Origin: Oscillospiraceae bacterium
GTDB lineage: Bacteria > Bacillota > Clostridia > Lachnospirales > Lachnospiraceae
Assembly (NCBI GenBank): GCA_021771715.1
Contig: JAETOO010000024.1
Coordinates: forward strand, 1 to 48,008
Direction: 5' to 3'
Length of the DNA: 48,008 nt
Position 1 is the first letter of the stretch, and every line of letters starts with the position of its first letter. The notes beneath the pieces were generated by a model that made no database searches, was not told the origin of the DNA, and saw nothing but the letters and a program-made list of their open reading frames with translations. A program made the position numbers and the translations under genes. Shown in pieces: positions 26,456-35,274 of this stretch.

Positions 26456-27346
26456 TCACACCTCGTCCGCGTGCTCCAGGACGAATTTCAGGCACTCGCG
26501 CGCCGCACGGTTCAGATGCCCGCCTTTTTTCCAGATAAAGCCCATATCACAGTACACCGGCTCCTCCAGCGGAATGGCTACGACATCCTCCGACTTGATC
26601 AGCGCGCTGTAGTCATCTCCGACCGCGAACGACACGCCCGCATTCTGCTGCACGAGGTTGTAGACCGAGATCATCTGGACCGGCTGCACCAGAATCCGCG
26701 GAGTGATCCCGTACCGCGCAAACTCCACGTCCATCTTCTGGCGCACAAACGAGTGCTTTGGAAAATAAATCAGCTTCTGGTCCCGCAGATCCGCGATGGA
26801 GAGGCGCTCCTTGCAGGCCAACGGGTTCTCGATGTGCATCAGGATCTTCAGCTCCGACCGGCGCACCGGACAAATGTCATACTTGTCCGGCGTATCATCC
26901 CGCAAGACGAGAAAGCCGATGTCCAACTCCCCCGCGTCGATCGCCTCCATCACGCCGTAGCTTCCGACCTCCAGAATCTTGTAGCGCACCTGCGGGTACT
27001 GCTCCGCAAAGCCTTTGTACAGAACCGCCAGCAGGCGACTCCCGGAGATCGGCACAATCCCGATATTCACCGTCCACTCCCGCCCTGCAGCGATCTCCTG
27101 CATATCCGCCACCGCACAGTCAATCCGCGCCAGAATGTCCTTGACCTTTTCAAGAAACAGTTCTCCCTCACACGTCAGCACGACGTTTCGCTTGTCCCGC
27201 ACAAAGAGTGCCACCCCCAGCTCCTCCTCCATGCGCTTGATCGCGGCCGTAATCGTCGGCTGCGCAACGTGCAGTTCCTCCGCCGCTTTCGTGAAATTGT
27301 GCAGCCGCGCCACCGACTCAAAATACTGCAGCTTCCGAAATTCCAA
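26456..27346 (-). CDS. LysR family transcriptional regulator
   Basis: A 296-residue regulator. The N-terminal winged helix-turn-helix is clear: EFRKLQYFESVARLHNFTKAAEELHVAQPTI..., residues 1-60, followed by the linker helix and a periplasmic-binding-like effector domain from about 88. I prefer TTG at 27344-27346, nine bases after AGGGGG and giving the usual xEFRxLxYF N-terminus; GTG two codons upstream is too close to that site. It diverges from the MATE exporter gene with a 295-base gap, the usual LysR-target layout, so it may control the exporter. Effector unknown. Confidence 0.9.
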   Translation of the reverse strand: MEFRKLQYFESVARLHNFTKAAEELHVAQPTITAAIKRMEEELGVALFVRDKRNVVLTCEGELFLEKVKDILARIDCAVADMQEIAAGREWTVNIGIVPISGSRLLAVLYKGFAEQYPQVRYKILEVGSYGVMEAIDAGELDIGFLVLRDDTPDKYDICPVRRSELKILMHIENPLACKERLSIADLRDQKLIYFPKHSFVRQKMDVEFARYGITPRILVQPVQMISVYNLVQQNAGVSFAVGDDYSALIKSEDVVAIPLEEPVYCDMGFIWKKGGHLNRAARECLKFVLEHADEV

Positions 27347-27400
27347 AACCACGCACCCCCTTTTCCCTATTTTACTCTATTTTGCGCCGTTTTTCTACGC

Positions 27401-27429
27401 TTGCTTTTTTCCCTTTCATCCCCTATACT
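27401..27429 (+). promoter_or_regulatory. Sigma-A promoter of the MATE gene
   Basis: Plus-strand TTGCTT (27401-27406), a 17-base spacer and TATACT (27424-27429). It is only 55 bases from the LysR start, so binding by the regulator there could affect both directions. The leader to the MATE ATG is about 200 bases. Confidence 0.7.
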
Positions 27430-27641
27430 TATCTTTCTGACGGCACGTATCTCCGGCCGGCCATTCCAACCTCAAGGCGAACGCCGCAAATGCTGCCGGC
27501 AGCAGACGCTGTCCCGCACAGCCTGTCAGCCGCTGATCCCTGCCGCATGTAAGAACGGACAGCCGTTCGATACTGGTCTCATTCTACGAGATAAGGAACG
27601 AACACACGCACTCTATATAATAAGAAGGGAGTTTTCCTACC

Positions 27642-29045
27642 ATGCGTCACCCGAACCCGGTCGCGCTTCCCGCGGACCACGAGAAAAAAATTGCAGGCAT
27701 TTTCACAACGGACAAGGACTTCTACCGCAGCTTCTTCCCGCTGCTGCTCATCATCTCGCTGCAGCAGATCGCCGCCCTGATGGTCAATCTGGTGGACAAT
27801 CTGATGCTGGGCGCCTACACGGAGCTCGCCCTGTCCGGAGCGACGCTTGCAAATCAGATTCAGTTCACGCTGCAGCAGATCGCCGCCGGCAGCGGCATGG
27901 GCATCGTCGTGCTCGCCTCCCAGTACTGGGGACAGCACCGGACAGATCCGATCAAAAAGATCATCTCTCTGGGCACCAAGCTCAGTCTGCTGATCGGCAT
28001 CGTCTTCTTCGCGGCCGCGCAGCTCGCCCCGGAGGCGGTGCTCGCGCTCTTTACCAATGACACGGCCGTCATCGCCGAGGGCGTCCGCTATCTGCGCATC
28101 ATCTGCTGGACGTACCTGCTCTTCTCCGTGTCGAACTCGCTGATGTACTCCCTGCAGAGCGTCGAGACTGCGATGATCGGCACCGTCATGGCCATCAGCA
28201 CGATCTGCATCAACCTCTGCCTGAACTACTGCCTGATCTACGGCCACTTCGGCGCGCCCGAGCTGGGCATCGTCGGCGCGGCCATCGCGACGCTGATCAG
28301 CCGGAGCGTCGAGCTCGTCATCATCGTCTGCTACCTGCTGTTTGTCGACAAAAAGCTGCACATGAAGCTCTCAGACCTGCTCCGCCTCGATCTGACCTAC
28401 CTGAAGAGTTACCTGCGCGTCGCGGCCCCGATCGCCGTCAGCGGCCTGCTCTGGGGTGTCGCCCAGGCGGCGCAGACCTCGGTGCTCGGCCACATCAGCG
28501 CCACCGCTATCGCCGCCAACAGCATCGCCTCCGTCATCGCGCAGATCTTCTCCGTGGTCGGCATGTCCGGGGCAAATGCCGCCTCCGTCATCATCGGCAA
28601 GACAATCGGCGCCGGCCGCTTTGACCGCATCCGCTCCTACTCCAAGACGCTGCAGGGGCTTTTCCTGCTGCTCGGCCTCCTTGCGGGCTCCCTCCTGTTC
28701 CTCTTCAAGGACGCCCTGATCGGCTTGTACGCCATCTCCGACGAGACGCGCACGCTCGCGCTCCACTTTATGATCATCCTCTCCATCGCCACGGTCGGAA
28801 GTTGCTACGAGTACCCGGTCGAGGGTGGAATCATCGCGGGCGGCGGCAACACAAAATACACGGCAGTCGTAGACAACCTCTTTATGTGGCTGTTCACGAT
28901 CCCTGCCGCGTACCTGTCTGCCTTCGTATTTCATTTTCCGCCGGAGGTGACCTTCTGCTTCCTGAAAGCCGATCAGCTCCTCAAGTGTATCCCGAACTGC
29001 ATCGTCTGCAACCGCTACCGCTGGGTGCGGGTGCTGACGAAGTAG
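27642..29045 (+). CDS. MATE family multidrug/organic cation exporter
   Basis: A 467-residue membrane protein with about 12 transmembrane helices in two homologous halves (about 30-245 and 255-455). Segments such as LMVNLVDNLMLGAYTELALSGATLANQI, GSGMGIVVLASQYWGQ and its second-half counterpart VGMSGANAASVIIGKTIGAGR are typical of the NorM/DinF branch of MATE antiporters, which use sodium or proton gradients. ATG at 27641-27643 area (start base 27642) follows AAGGGAG. Its stop is only 5 bases from the stop of the convergent glycyl radical enzyme gene, leaving no room for a terminator. Confidence 0.92.
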   Translation: MRHPNPVALPADHEKKIAGIFTTDKDFYRSFFPLLLIISLQQIAALMVNLVDNLMLGAYTELALSGATLANQIQFTLQQIAAGSGMGIVVLASQYWGQHRTDPIKKIISLGTKLSLLIGIVFFAAAQLAPEAVLALFTNDTAVIAEGVRYLRIICWTYLLFSVSNSLMYSLQSVETAMIGTVMAISTICINLCLNYCLIYGHFGAPELGIVGAAIATLISRSVELVIIVCYLLFVDKKLHMKLSDLLRLDLTYLKSYLRVAAPIAVSGLLWGVAQAAQTSVLGHISATAIAANSIASVIAQIFSVVGMSGANAASVIIGKTIGAGRFDRIRSYSKTLQGLFLLLGLLAGSLLFLFKDALIGLYAISDETRTLALHFMIILSIATVGSCYEYPVEGGIIAGGGNTKYTAVVDNLFMWLFTIPAAYLSAFVFHFPPEVTFCFLKADQLLKCIPNCIVCNRYRWVRVLTK

Positions 29046-29050
29046 GATAT

Positions 29051-31453
29051 CTACAGCGCCTGCGACGTCCGCTCGATGACCTCGTTCTGGATCGAGGCGG
29101 GCAGGCGGTTGAAGTACGCGCTGTAGCCCGCGACGCGCACCGTCAGTTCCTCGTGGTTCTCCGGGTGAATCTGCGCGTCCAGCATCTCCTCGCGGCTGAC
29201 CACGTTGAACTGGATGTGCTTTCCCCCGTTGGTCAGATAGATCCGGATCAGGCTCGCCAGCTTCTCCAGATCCTGCTCCGTCCTCAGCATCGACGGGTGA
29301 AACTTCATATTAAACAGCGTACCCTGGTAGTGATCCTGCGGGACGCGCATCGCGCTCTGGAAGACGGCCAGAGGCCCGCGCACATCCTTCCCGTGGTCCG
29401 GCGAGAGCGATGCGTCCGCGAGGATCTCCCCGCCCTTGCGCCCGTCCGCGGTCGCGCCGGTCAAGGCTCCGCCCGGCTGGTGCGCGGAGATCGAGATCGC
29501 GTTCGGACGGATCGTCGCGCCGTACGCGCTCGGATAGCTCGCACACGCCTTGTCGTGCTGCTCGTACACCTCGGCCACCAGGCGGTCTACCTCCTCGATG
29601 TTGTTGCCGTACTTCGGTGCCGCGAGGAAGTCCTTTCGCATCTCCTCATAGCCCACCCAGTCTGCGTCCAGCGCCGCGAGCAGCTGCGCCATCGTGTATT
29701 TCTTCTCATCGTAGACCAGCTTCTTGATCGCCATCAGCGCGTCGCCCGTGTTCACCCCGCCGACAGCTCCGACGACTCCGCCGTTCTCAAACGCAAAGCG
29801 GCGGTTAAACATATCCTTCCCGGACGAGACACCGTCCTTCATCAGCGCCGAGCGGAATACATCCGGGAACAGCTCGCGCTCCGCGATCAGCTCCACATTC
29901 ACGCGCTCCGCCGCCATCCCCATCAGATAGCGGATCTGACGGAACACCGCCTCCTTGAACTCCTCAAACGTCTCCATCTTCGTCACGTCGCCGGTCTGGA
30001 TCCCGACCATCTCATCTGTGTACCTGCAGTAGCCGTTGTGCATGCACACATCCATCGCGTGCGGCACGATGAAAAAGCACGCCACCTGCGTCCTCGTCAG
30101 AGCCGGGATATTTCCATCCACGCAGCCGGTCGCGCAGTAGTCCCGCGCCTCCTCAAGTGAGATCGTCCCATCCTGCATAAAGAAATTGATGTAGCTCTCG
30201 TCGCCCAGGAAGGCCGGCATCCCAAGTCCGGAGCGCACGACCTCCAGCGCCTTCTGCATCAGCAGCTTCGGCGTACCCTTGTGGACCCGGACTGTCACCG
30301 TGTGGTGCGGCAGATGCGTATCCAGCGCAGCCTCCAGAAGCAAGTAAGACAGGTCGTTCGTCGCGTCGCTCCCGTCCGCTTTCTGGCCGCCGATCGTCCA
30401 GTTGTACCATTTCGCCATGCCTGCGTTCTTCGCGCGGTTCGCTTTTCCTGAGACGCGGTTGATCTTCATGACCTTGCAGCGCATGATCTCGAGCAGCTCG
30501 AGCACATCCTCCCGCATAAGCCGCCCCTCGCGGATATCCTTCTCATAATACGGGTACATGTACTGATCAAAGCGGCCCGCCGTCGAAGTCGGAGACGGGC
30601 ACACCATCAGGAACGTAAACCAGAATGACTGCAGTGCCTCGCGGAACGTCTCCGCCGGCTCATACGGCACCTTCCGGCAGATCCGCGCCATCTCTAAAAG
30701 CTCTGCCCTTCTCGTCTCATGTTTCTCCTTGGCCGCCATTTGCTCCGCAAGGCTGGCATAGCGGTTTGCAAAACGCACCCACGCCTCAAAGACGAGAATC
30801 ACACCCTCCCAGTAGTTGCGCTTCTCGATGCTGTCGATCTCATAGTAGCGCAGATTTTTCAGGCACTCCCTCGCCTCCTCGATGATCGCCCGCGCCCCGC
30901 CGGTCAGGATCTTCGCGTAGTCCACACACACAAGAGAAAAGCCGGGCCCCAGGCCGTAGCCCGACATCGCAAAACCGCCGCCGCTGCCGCCCTTTCGGTC
31001 CTTCCACGGCGGGAGCACCAGCCCGGAGCGCATAAACGGCCAGAGCCGGTCGTCCATCCCGAGCGATTTTCCCATCTCCCCGATCAGGTTGCTGTTCAGG
31101 CTGTTGCTCGCGAAGCGCTCATTCAGGCGGTACAACTCCTCCTCATCCTCCGGTGTGATCGTGTAGATCTCAGATTTCAGCGATTCGACCTCGTCCTTTG
31201 TCCACACGCCGTACTCGTACTGCATCTCGAGGCCGAACGGCTTGCTCGCGCCCGATCCGCACAGCAGGTCGTCCTCCTCGATAAAAATCGTAATGTTGTC
31301 GAGCACATGTGCGTGGAGCTTTGCGCGCCGCAGCAGCATCGGCTCCCCCGCAGTCTGCTCGAGGGACTCGTTTGCCAGCCGGAACTGCTCTACACACAGC
31401 GGGTACTTGTTGACCCGCAGACTTTCCTTCATCCGTCTTACCCGTTCTCTCAT
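29051..31453 (-). CDS. Glycyl radical enzyme of the PFL2 group, substrate unknown
   Basis: An 800-residue glycyl radical enzyme. The radical site RVAGYSAYF near the C-terminus places the glycyl radical at about Gly776. The active-site loop reads YCATGCVDGN with the thiyl Cys at 444; most dehydratases and decarboxylases of this group (for example choline TMA-lyase, glycerol and hydroxyproline dehydratases) have Glu two residues after that Cys, whereas here it is Asp446. I do not recognise the exact subfamily. ATG at 31451-31453 follows AGGAGG by 8-9 bases. The activase and a PucR-type regulator diverge from it. Length and lack of a microcompartment gene nearby argue against diol dehydratase loci. 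It converges on the MATE gene. Confidence 0.9.
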   Translation of the reverse strand: MRERVRRMKESLRVNKYPLCVEQFRLANESLEQTAGEPMLLRRAKLHAHVLDNITIFIEEDDLLCGSGASKPFGLEMQYEYGVWTKDEVESLKSEIYTITPEDEEELYRLNERFASNSLNSNLIGEMGKSLGMDDRLWPFMRSGLVLPPWKDRKGGSGGGFAMSGYGLGPGFSLVCVDYAKILTGGARAIIEEARECLKNLRYYEIDSIEKRNYWEGVILVFEAWVRFANRYASLAEQMAAKEKHETRRAELLEMARICRKVPYEPAETFREALQSFWFTFLMVCPSPTSTAGRFDQYMYPYYEKDIREGRLMREDVLELLEIMRCKVMKINRVSGKANRAKNAGMAKWYNWTIGGQKADGSDATNDLSYLLLEAALDTHLPHHTVTVRVHKGTPKLLMQKALEVVRSGLGMPAFLGDESYINFFMQDGTISLEEARDYCATGCVDGNIPALTRTQVACFFIVPHAMDVCMHNGYCRYTDEMVGIQTGDVTKMETFEEFKEAVFRQIRYLMGMAAERVNVELIAERELFPDVFRSALMKDGVSSGKDMFNRRFAFENGGVVGAVGGVNTGDALMAIKKLVYDEKKYTMAQLLAALDADWVGYEEMRKDFLAAPKYGNNIEEVDRLVAEVYEQHDKACASYPSAYGATIRPNAISISAHQPGGALTGATADGRKGGEILADASLSPDHGKDVRGPLAVFQSAMRVPQDHYQGTLFNMKFHPSMLRTEQDLEKLASLIRIYLTNGGKHIQFNVVSREEMLDAQIHPENHEELTVRVAGYSAYFNRLPASIQNEVIERTSQAL

Positions 31454-31806
31454 CTCGATACCTCCTGGTTTCCTGTCATCCATACATCTTTTTCTGTAGT
31501 AAACCATCTTTTTGGGCTGCGTTCAAGCGCTCCCGGAAAATGTGTGCGCGCCGCACAATCCGCGCAGCTCCATTTATACAGGCTGCATATTCCTTCATTT
31601 CCTTCTGGCATACGGACCGGAAATCGGCTATACTGGACCTACAGACTCACTATGATTTTCCAGGTTACAATTCAATCGCAGATAAAACCTCGCAGCGGCG
31701 AAGCGTTTACGCAGAAAGTGTGTCTGCCGCTTGCATAGTACTTCGGCCAGAATGTAACCTTTCCAGTGCCCCGGCATCTGTACCGGATGACAGACGGGAG
31801 GAACTT
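31454..31806. promoter_or_regulatory. Divergent control region of glycyl radical enzyme and PucR-type regulator
   Basis: This 353-base gap contains no gene. For the enzyme, minus-strand TTGAAC (31521-31526), 17 bases and TTTACT (31498-31503) is a candidate promoter. For the regulator, plus-strand TGGCAT (31606-31611), 17 bases and TATACT (31629-31634) is a candidate with poor -35, as expected for an activated promoter. The inverted pair GGTTACA (31663-31669) and TGTAACC (31753-31759) could be operator half-sites. All three are weak by themselves. Confidence 0.45.
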
Positions 31807-32934
31807 ATGACAAATTATGAACTGCTGCACAGGCTCGGCGATACGGTTTCTTTCTTTACGGAAAACCCAAAAGAGGCCGCATTTTCACACATTGAGCTGC
31901 TCGATAACCAGAGCTATTTTACCAAAGGAGTCCTGTATCTCGGGACGTTCCGGAAATATGCCGTGCTCTCGCCCGCCGGCACCTTCGAGGACGCTGCTGT
32001 GTTCCTGCTCGCGGAGACAACTGCAGCGCAGCTTGCGCTGCTTCCCCATCCGAACGGTGTCTCCATTCTGGTATCGCACCGTTCCCAGGAATCGCTGTTT
32101 AATCGGATCAGCGCGCTCATGCGCAGCTCGCCGGACGCCGCAGAAACCGCCTGGGCGCAGATCCTCTCCAGGAAAATCGTGACCGCGCACGAGATCCTGG
32201 CCGCGCTGTTCCCTGACGCGACCGCCCCCGGCTTCTACCTGCAGCAGCTCCTGTTCTCTCCCGAGGACGGGAAGGTGGACGAACTGCTCCCCGCCCTTGG
32301 CAGGCTGTTTCCCGACGGCACACTCATCCGGCAGAAGCGAACCGCCGTCGTCCTGCGCAGGCACCAAAGTCAGCTCTTCCGCTTCCCGCTCCCGCCCGGC
32401 ATTGATACCTGGCTCGGGGAGCACCGCTGTCTTCTCTGTGTCGGCAACGCGACGCGCGATCTCTCCATGATCCGCACCAACGCCGTCCTGCTCGCACAGA
32501 CCTGCCGTCTCGGCAGCCGGCTGCGCAAGCCCGAACAGCGCATCCTCTACCTCGAGGAATACCAGATGATGATCACGATTGACAATTCCGTGAAGGAATT
32601 TATCCGCAAGAACGGCCACGCTGACATCTGCTACCTCGCCCACCCGGCGCTGATTCACATCGCACGCTACGATTTTGTGCACAGAACCAACCTGCGTGAG
32701 GTTCTCTACCAGTATCTTGCCTTCGGAGGCAACATCCAGCGAACCGCGGAAACGCTCTACATGCACCGCAACACGGTGCTCAACAAGCTGAAAAAGATAC
32801 ACGAACTGATTGACTTTGACTTTTCCGACGGCCTGCTCTGCCAGCGTCTCCTGCTATCCTGCCAGCTCATGGAGTACCAGGAGAAGATACTGCGGCGGCC
32901 GATCGACTGGGAGAAACGATATGAGGAGAGATGA
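31807..32934 (+). CDS. PucR/CdaR-type transcriptional regulator
   Basis: A 375-residue protein with the PucR-type C-terminal helix-turn-helix: LREVLYQYLAFGGNIQRTAETLYMHRNTVLNKLKKI, where the segment NIQRTAETLYMHRNTV is diagnostic. The N-terminal two thirds have no motif I can name and probably sense a ligand. ATG at 31807 follows GGGAGG. The gene overlaps the start of the activase gene by 14 bases, so both are co-translated. Placement, divergent from the glycyl radical enzyme, makes it the probable regulator of that enzyme. Confidence 0.87.
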   Translation: MTNYELLHRLGDTVSFFTENPKEAAFSHIELLDNQSYFTKGVLYLGTFRKYAVLSPAGTFEDAAVFLLAETTAAQLALLPHPNGVSILVSHRSQESLFNRISALMRSSPDAAETAWAQILSRKIVTAHEILAALFPDATAPGFYLQQLLFSPEDGKVDELLPALGRLFPDGTLIRQKRTAVVLRRHQSQLFRFPLPPGIDTWLGEHRCLLCVGNATRDLSMIRTNAVLLAQTCRLGSRLRKPEQRILYLEEYQMMITIDNSVKEFIRKNGHADICYLAHPALIHIARYDFVHRTNLREVLYQYLAFGGNIQRTAETLYMHRNTVLNKLKKIHELIDFDFSDGLLCQRLLLSCQLMEYQEKILRRPIDWEKRYEER

Positions 32935-33829
32935 ACTGACCGGAACCGTATTTAATATCCAACATTACTGCATCCACGACGGCCCGGGGATCCGCACCGG
33001 CGTCTTTGTAAAGGGCTGCCCGCTTCGCTGCCTCTGGTGCGCGAACCCGGAATCCCAGTCCACGCACCCGCAGATCTTCTGGGAGGAACGCAAATGCACC
33101 CGCTGCCAGGCCTGCATCGCCGCCTGTCCGAGAAAGGCACTCTTCTTTTCCGAGAATAAGATCTGCATTGACCTCGCCATGTGCGACGGCTGCGGCCGGT
33201 GTGCCCAAATCTGTCCGAGCGAAGCGCGGACGATCGCCGGAAAGACGATGACCTGCTCCCAGGTGATGGAGGAGGTGCTCGAGGACCGGCTCTTCTACGG
33301 GACGGACGGCGGCATCACCGTGAGCGGCGGCGAGCCGACGATGCAGCCTGACTTCACGCGCGCACTGCTCGCAGCCTCAAAGGAGGCCGGGATCACGACC
33401 GCCATCGAGACATGCGGCTACACCAGCCAGGAGACGCTCGCAGCCATCGCACCGCTGTGCGACACCTTCCTCTACGACGTCAAGGCCGTGAATCCCCAGA
33501 AGCACCGCGCCTGCACGCTGCGCTACAACCAGCCCATCCTCGCGAATCTGCGCATGCTCGCCGCCTCGTTCCCGCAGTGCGACATCTGGATCCGCACGCC
33601 AATCATCCCCGGCTACAACGACTCAGACGAGGACATGGAGCGGCTGCGCGATCTCGCCGCCTCCATCCCCACCTGCTCCCAGGTCCACCTCCTGCCCTAC
33701 CACAACCTCGGCGAGGGCAAGCGCGAGCAGCTCGGAGACCCCGCCGCTTTCACCGCCGAGATCCCATCGGCCGAGCACATGGAACGGCTGCGGGACATTG
33801 TGCAAGGATGCGGGAAGCCGGTGTACTGA
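32921..33829 (+). CDS. Glycyl-radical enzyme activating protein (radical SAM)
   Basis: A 302-residue activase that uses S-adenosylmethionine to install the glycyl radical. The radical SAM cluster is in GCPLRCLWCANPE (CxxxCxxC near residue 35), followed by two ferredoxin-type 4Fe-4S motifs, CTRCQACIAACPRKA and CDGCGRCAQICPSEA, the insertion typical of activases for PFL2-type enzymes. The SGGEPTMQPDF segment binds SAM. ATG at 32921-32923 follows GGGAGAAA and lies inside the end of the regulator gene. Its partner is evidently the enzyme at 29051-31453. Confidence 0.95.
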   Translation: MRRDELTGTVFNIQHYCIHDGPGIRTGVFVKGCPLRCLWCANPESQSTHPQIFWEERKCTRCQACIAACPRKALFFSENKICIDLAMCDGCGRCAQICPSEARTIAGKTMTCSQVMEEVLEDRLFYGTDGGITVSGGEPTMQPDFTRALLAASKEAGITTAIETCGYTSQETLAAIAPLCDTFLYDVKAVNPQKHRACTLRYNQPILANLRMLAASFPQCDIWIRTPIIPGYNDSDEDMERLRDLAASIPTCSQVHLLPYHNLGEGKREQLGDPAAFTAEIPSAEHMERLRDIVQGCGKPVY

Positions 33830-33896
33830 AACCTTAAAGAGGGAGCAAAACGCGGCAGATCTACAAGCACTGATACTTCTGCATTTTCCACACAGC

Positions 33897-33955
33897 AACA
33901 GCCACAGAATTTCCCTGCTCCTGGTATTCCTGTGGCTGTTCTTATCTAATTCTTT
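33897..33955 (+). terminator. Terminator-like hairpin after the activase gene
   Basis: AACAGCCACAG (33897-33907) pairs perfectly with CTGTGGCTGTT (33930-33940) around a 22-base loop; the following CTTATCTAATTCTTTT is a broken U-tract. Confidence 0.6.
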
Positions 33956-33988
33956 TATGATCTGATCGTTATTCCTTCTATGCTTCCT

Positions 33989-35083
33989 CTACGCTTTCTC
34001 CGCCAGAATCTCCCGCGACCTGCGGTACAACTCTTCCGCGTACTTCCCTTTCAGGTACGGCGTAAACTTCCGGTTGAGCACGCATACCTTCCCGGGCGTG
34101 CCGCAGAACCGCTTGGCCGCAGCCGCGGCCTTCGCGCAGATCTCTGCCTCCGTCTCCTGCTCCTCATCATACGGATCCGGTGACAGGCCAATCACGATCC
34201 GGTCCCCGTACTCCTCGAACAGCCGCTGGGTGTCGTTGATGTTCGGCATCGGGGCCCACAGATCCCAGCCGCCTGCGATGAAATTCTCGATCTGCCGCTC
34301 ATTGCAGCCACAGCTGTGCAGCTCCGCCGCCTTTCCCTTGCTGTGGATGTGATCCGTGATCTTCCGCATGGACGGCACCAGCAGATTGCGCCCCGCCTCA
34401 AACGAGAAGAACGGCGCACGCTGCGTCCCCCAGTCGTCATGGATCAGAAAGCCGTCGATGTCAAAGTACGCGCAGCACCGGTCGACCAGGTCACACGCCA
34501 GATCCGCCAAACGATCAAAAAGTTCCTTGACCGCATCCTCCTGTTCCTCGTCCACCAGGGCTACCGCCGCATCCTCGAAGCCCATAAACGAGATCAGCCG
34601 CTCGAAGCCAAAGCCGTTCAGCAGCGTCAGATAATTGAATTTGCCGTTCTGAAGGAACTCCCGGTTGCGCGCACTGCAACCCTCCCAGTCCCAGCTGTCG
34701 AGATCCGGCCACGCCAGCCGCTCCTTCCAGTCATTCGCGTCGTCAAAGAGATGAGCACAGCCAGGCTTCTCCATCGAGCCGCCGGCCACCGGCACGTACA
34801 CCCACTCGACGCCGAACATGTCCTTTCCGCCCTTCTCCTCGTCCGGGATCACGATCCCACCGTCATTCACAAAGCCCCGCGCCCGGTTGTCCGGAATGAT
34901 GTCCGGGAAAAACTCAAACGTCTCGACGCCGCTGCACAGCCAGACGGGCTTCCGATCCAGGATGGCGCGTTTCCAGCCCTCCTTCTTCGTCAAGGGATAA
35001 TCAAACACCGGCACAGCCGCATTCCGAAATGAGGTGTCAACCGCCGTCACCCGCAGCTCCTTTTCTTCAAACTGAATCCCCAT
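33989..35083 (-). CDS. Uroporphyrinogen decarboxylase-fold protein, corrinoid methyltransferase-like
   Basis: A 364-residue protein of the URO-D superfamily. The motif ELHSCGCNERQIENFIAGGWDLW (shown in part: LHSCG then a second Cys two residues on) is the His/Cys zinc-site motif seen in MtaA/MtbA/CmuA-type methyltransferases and their relatives, rather than true heme-pathway HemE, which lacks it. The usual partners (corrinoid protein, MtvB-like or MtaC-like) are not in the window. ATG at 35081-35083 follows AGGAG. It is 191 bases downstream of the double hydrolase gene, co-directional. A role in methyl transfer is plausible, but many such proteins in sugar operons are uncharacterised. Confidence 0.75.
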   Translation of the reverse strand: MGIQFEEKELRVTAVDTSFRNAAVPVFDYPLTKKEGWKRAILDRKPVWLCSGVETFEFFPDIIPDNRARGFVNDGGIVIPDEEKGGKDMFGVEWVYVPVAGGSMEKPGCAHLFDDANDWKERLAWPDLDSWDWEGCSARNREFLQNGKFNYLTLLNGFGFERLISFMGFEDAAVALVDEEQEDAVKELFDRLADLACDLVDRCCAYFDIDGFLIHDDWGTQRAPFFSFEAGRNLLVPSMRKITDHIHSKGKAAELHSCGCNERQIENFIAGGWDLWAPMPNINDTQRLFEEYGDRIVIGLSPDPYDEEQETEAEICAKAAAAAKRFCGTPGKVCVLNRKFTPYLKGKYAEELYRRSREILAEKA

Positions 35084-35274
35084 ACAGATTCTCCTTTCTC
35101 TTCTCCCGCATCCAATGATACACTTCCTGTTTTTTCGTGACACAGTTGTATTGCCCGAGGAACTGCCTGTCTACAAACTATTCCGCATCTGCAGCAGGCA
35201 GTCATCCCTCTGCCATACGCAACGACATATGTAGCTTGGCACGCTGCTCTCCCAAAACTCTGCTGTCTATTCCT

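Noticed and set aside
25739-28060. 773-codon plus-strand frame spanning hydrolase, intergenic region, LysR and the start of the MATE gene
   Set aside because: It crosses three well-supported genes and a terminator and has no family similarity.
28802-30160. 452-codon plus-strand frame opposite the glycyl radical enzyme
   Set aside because: Shadow frame of a strongly supported gene, no start site.
33989-35083. HemE (true uroporphyrinogen decarboxylase)
   Set aside because: The His/Cys motif and the location in a transporter operon fit methyltransferase-like relatives better, and no heme gene is nearby.
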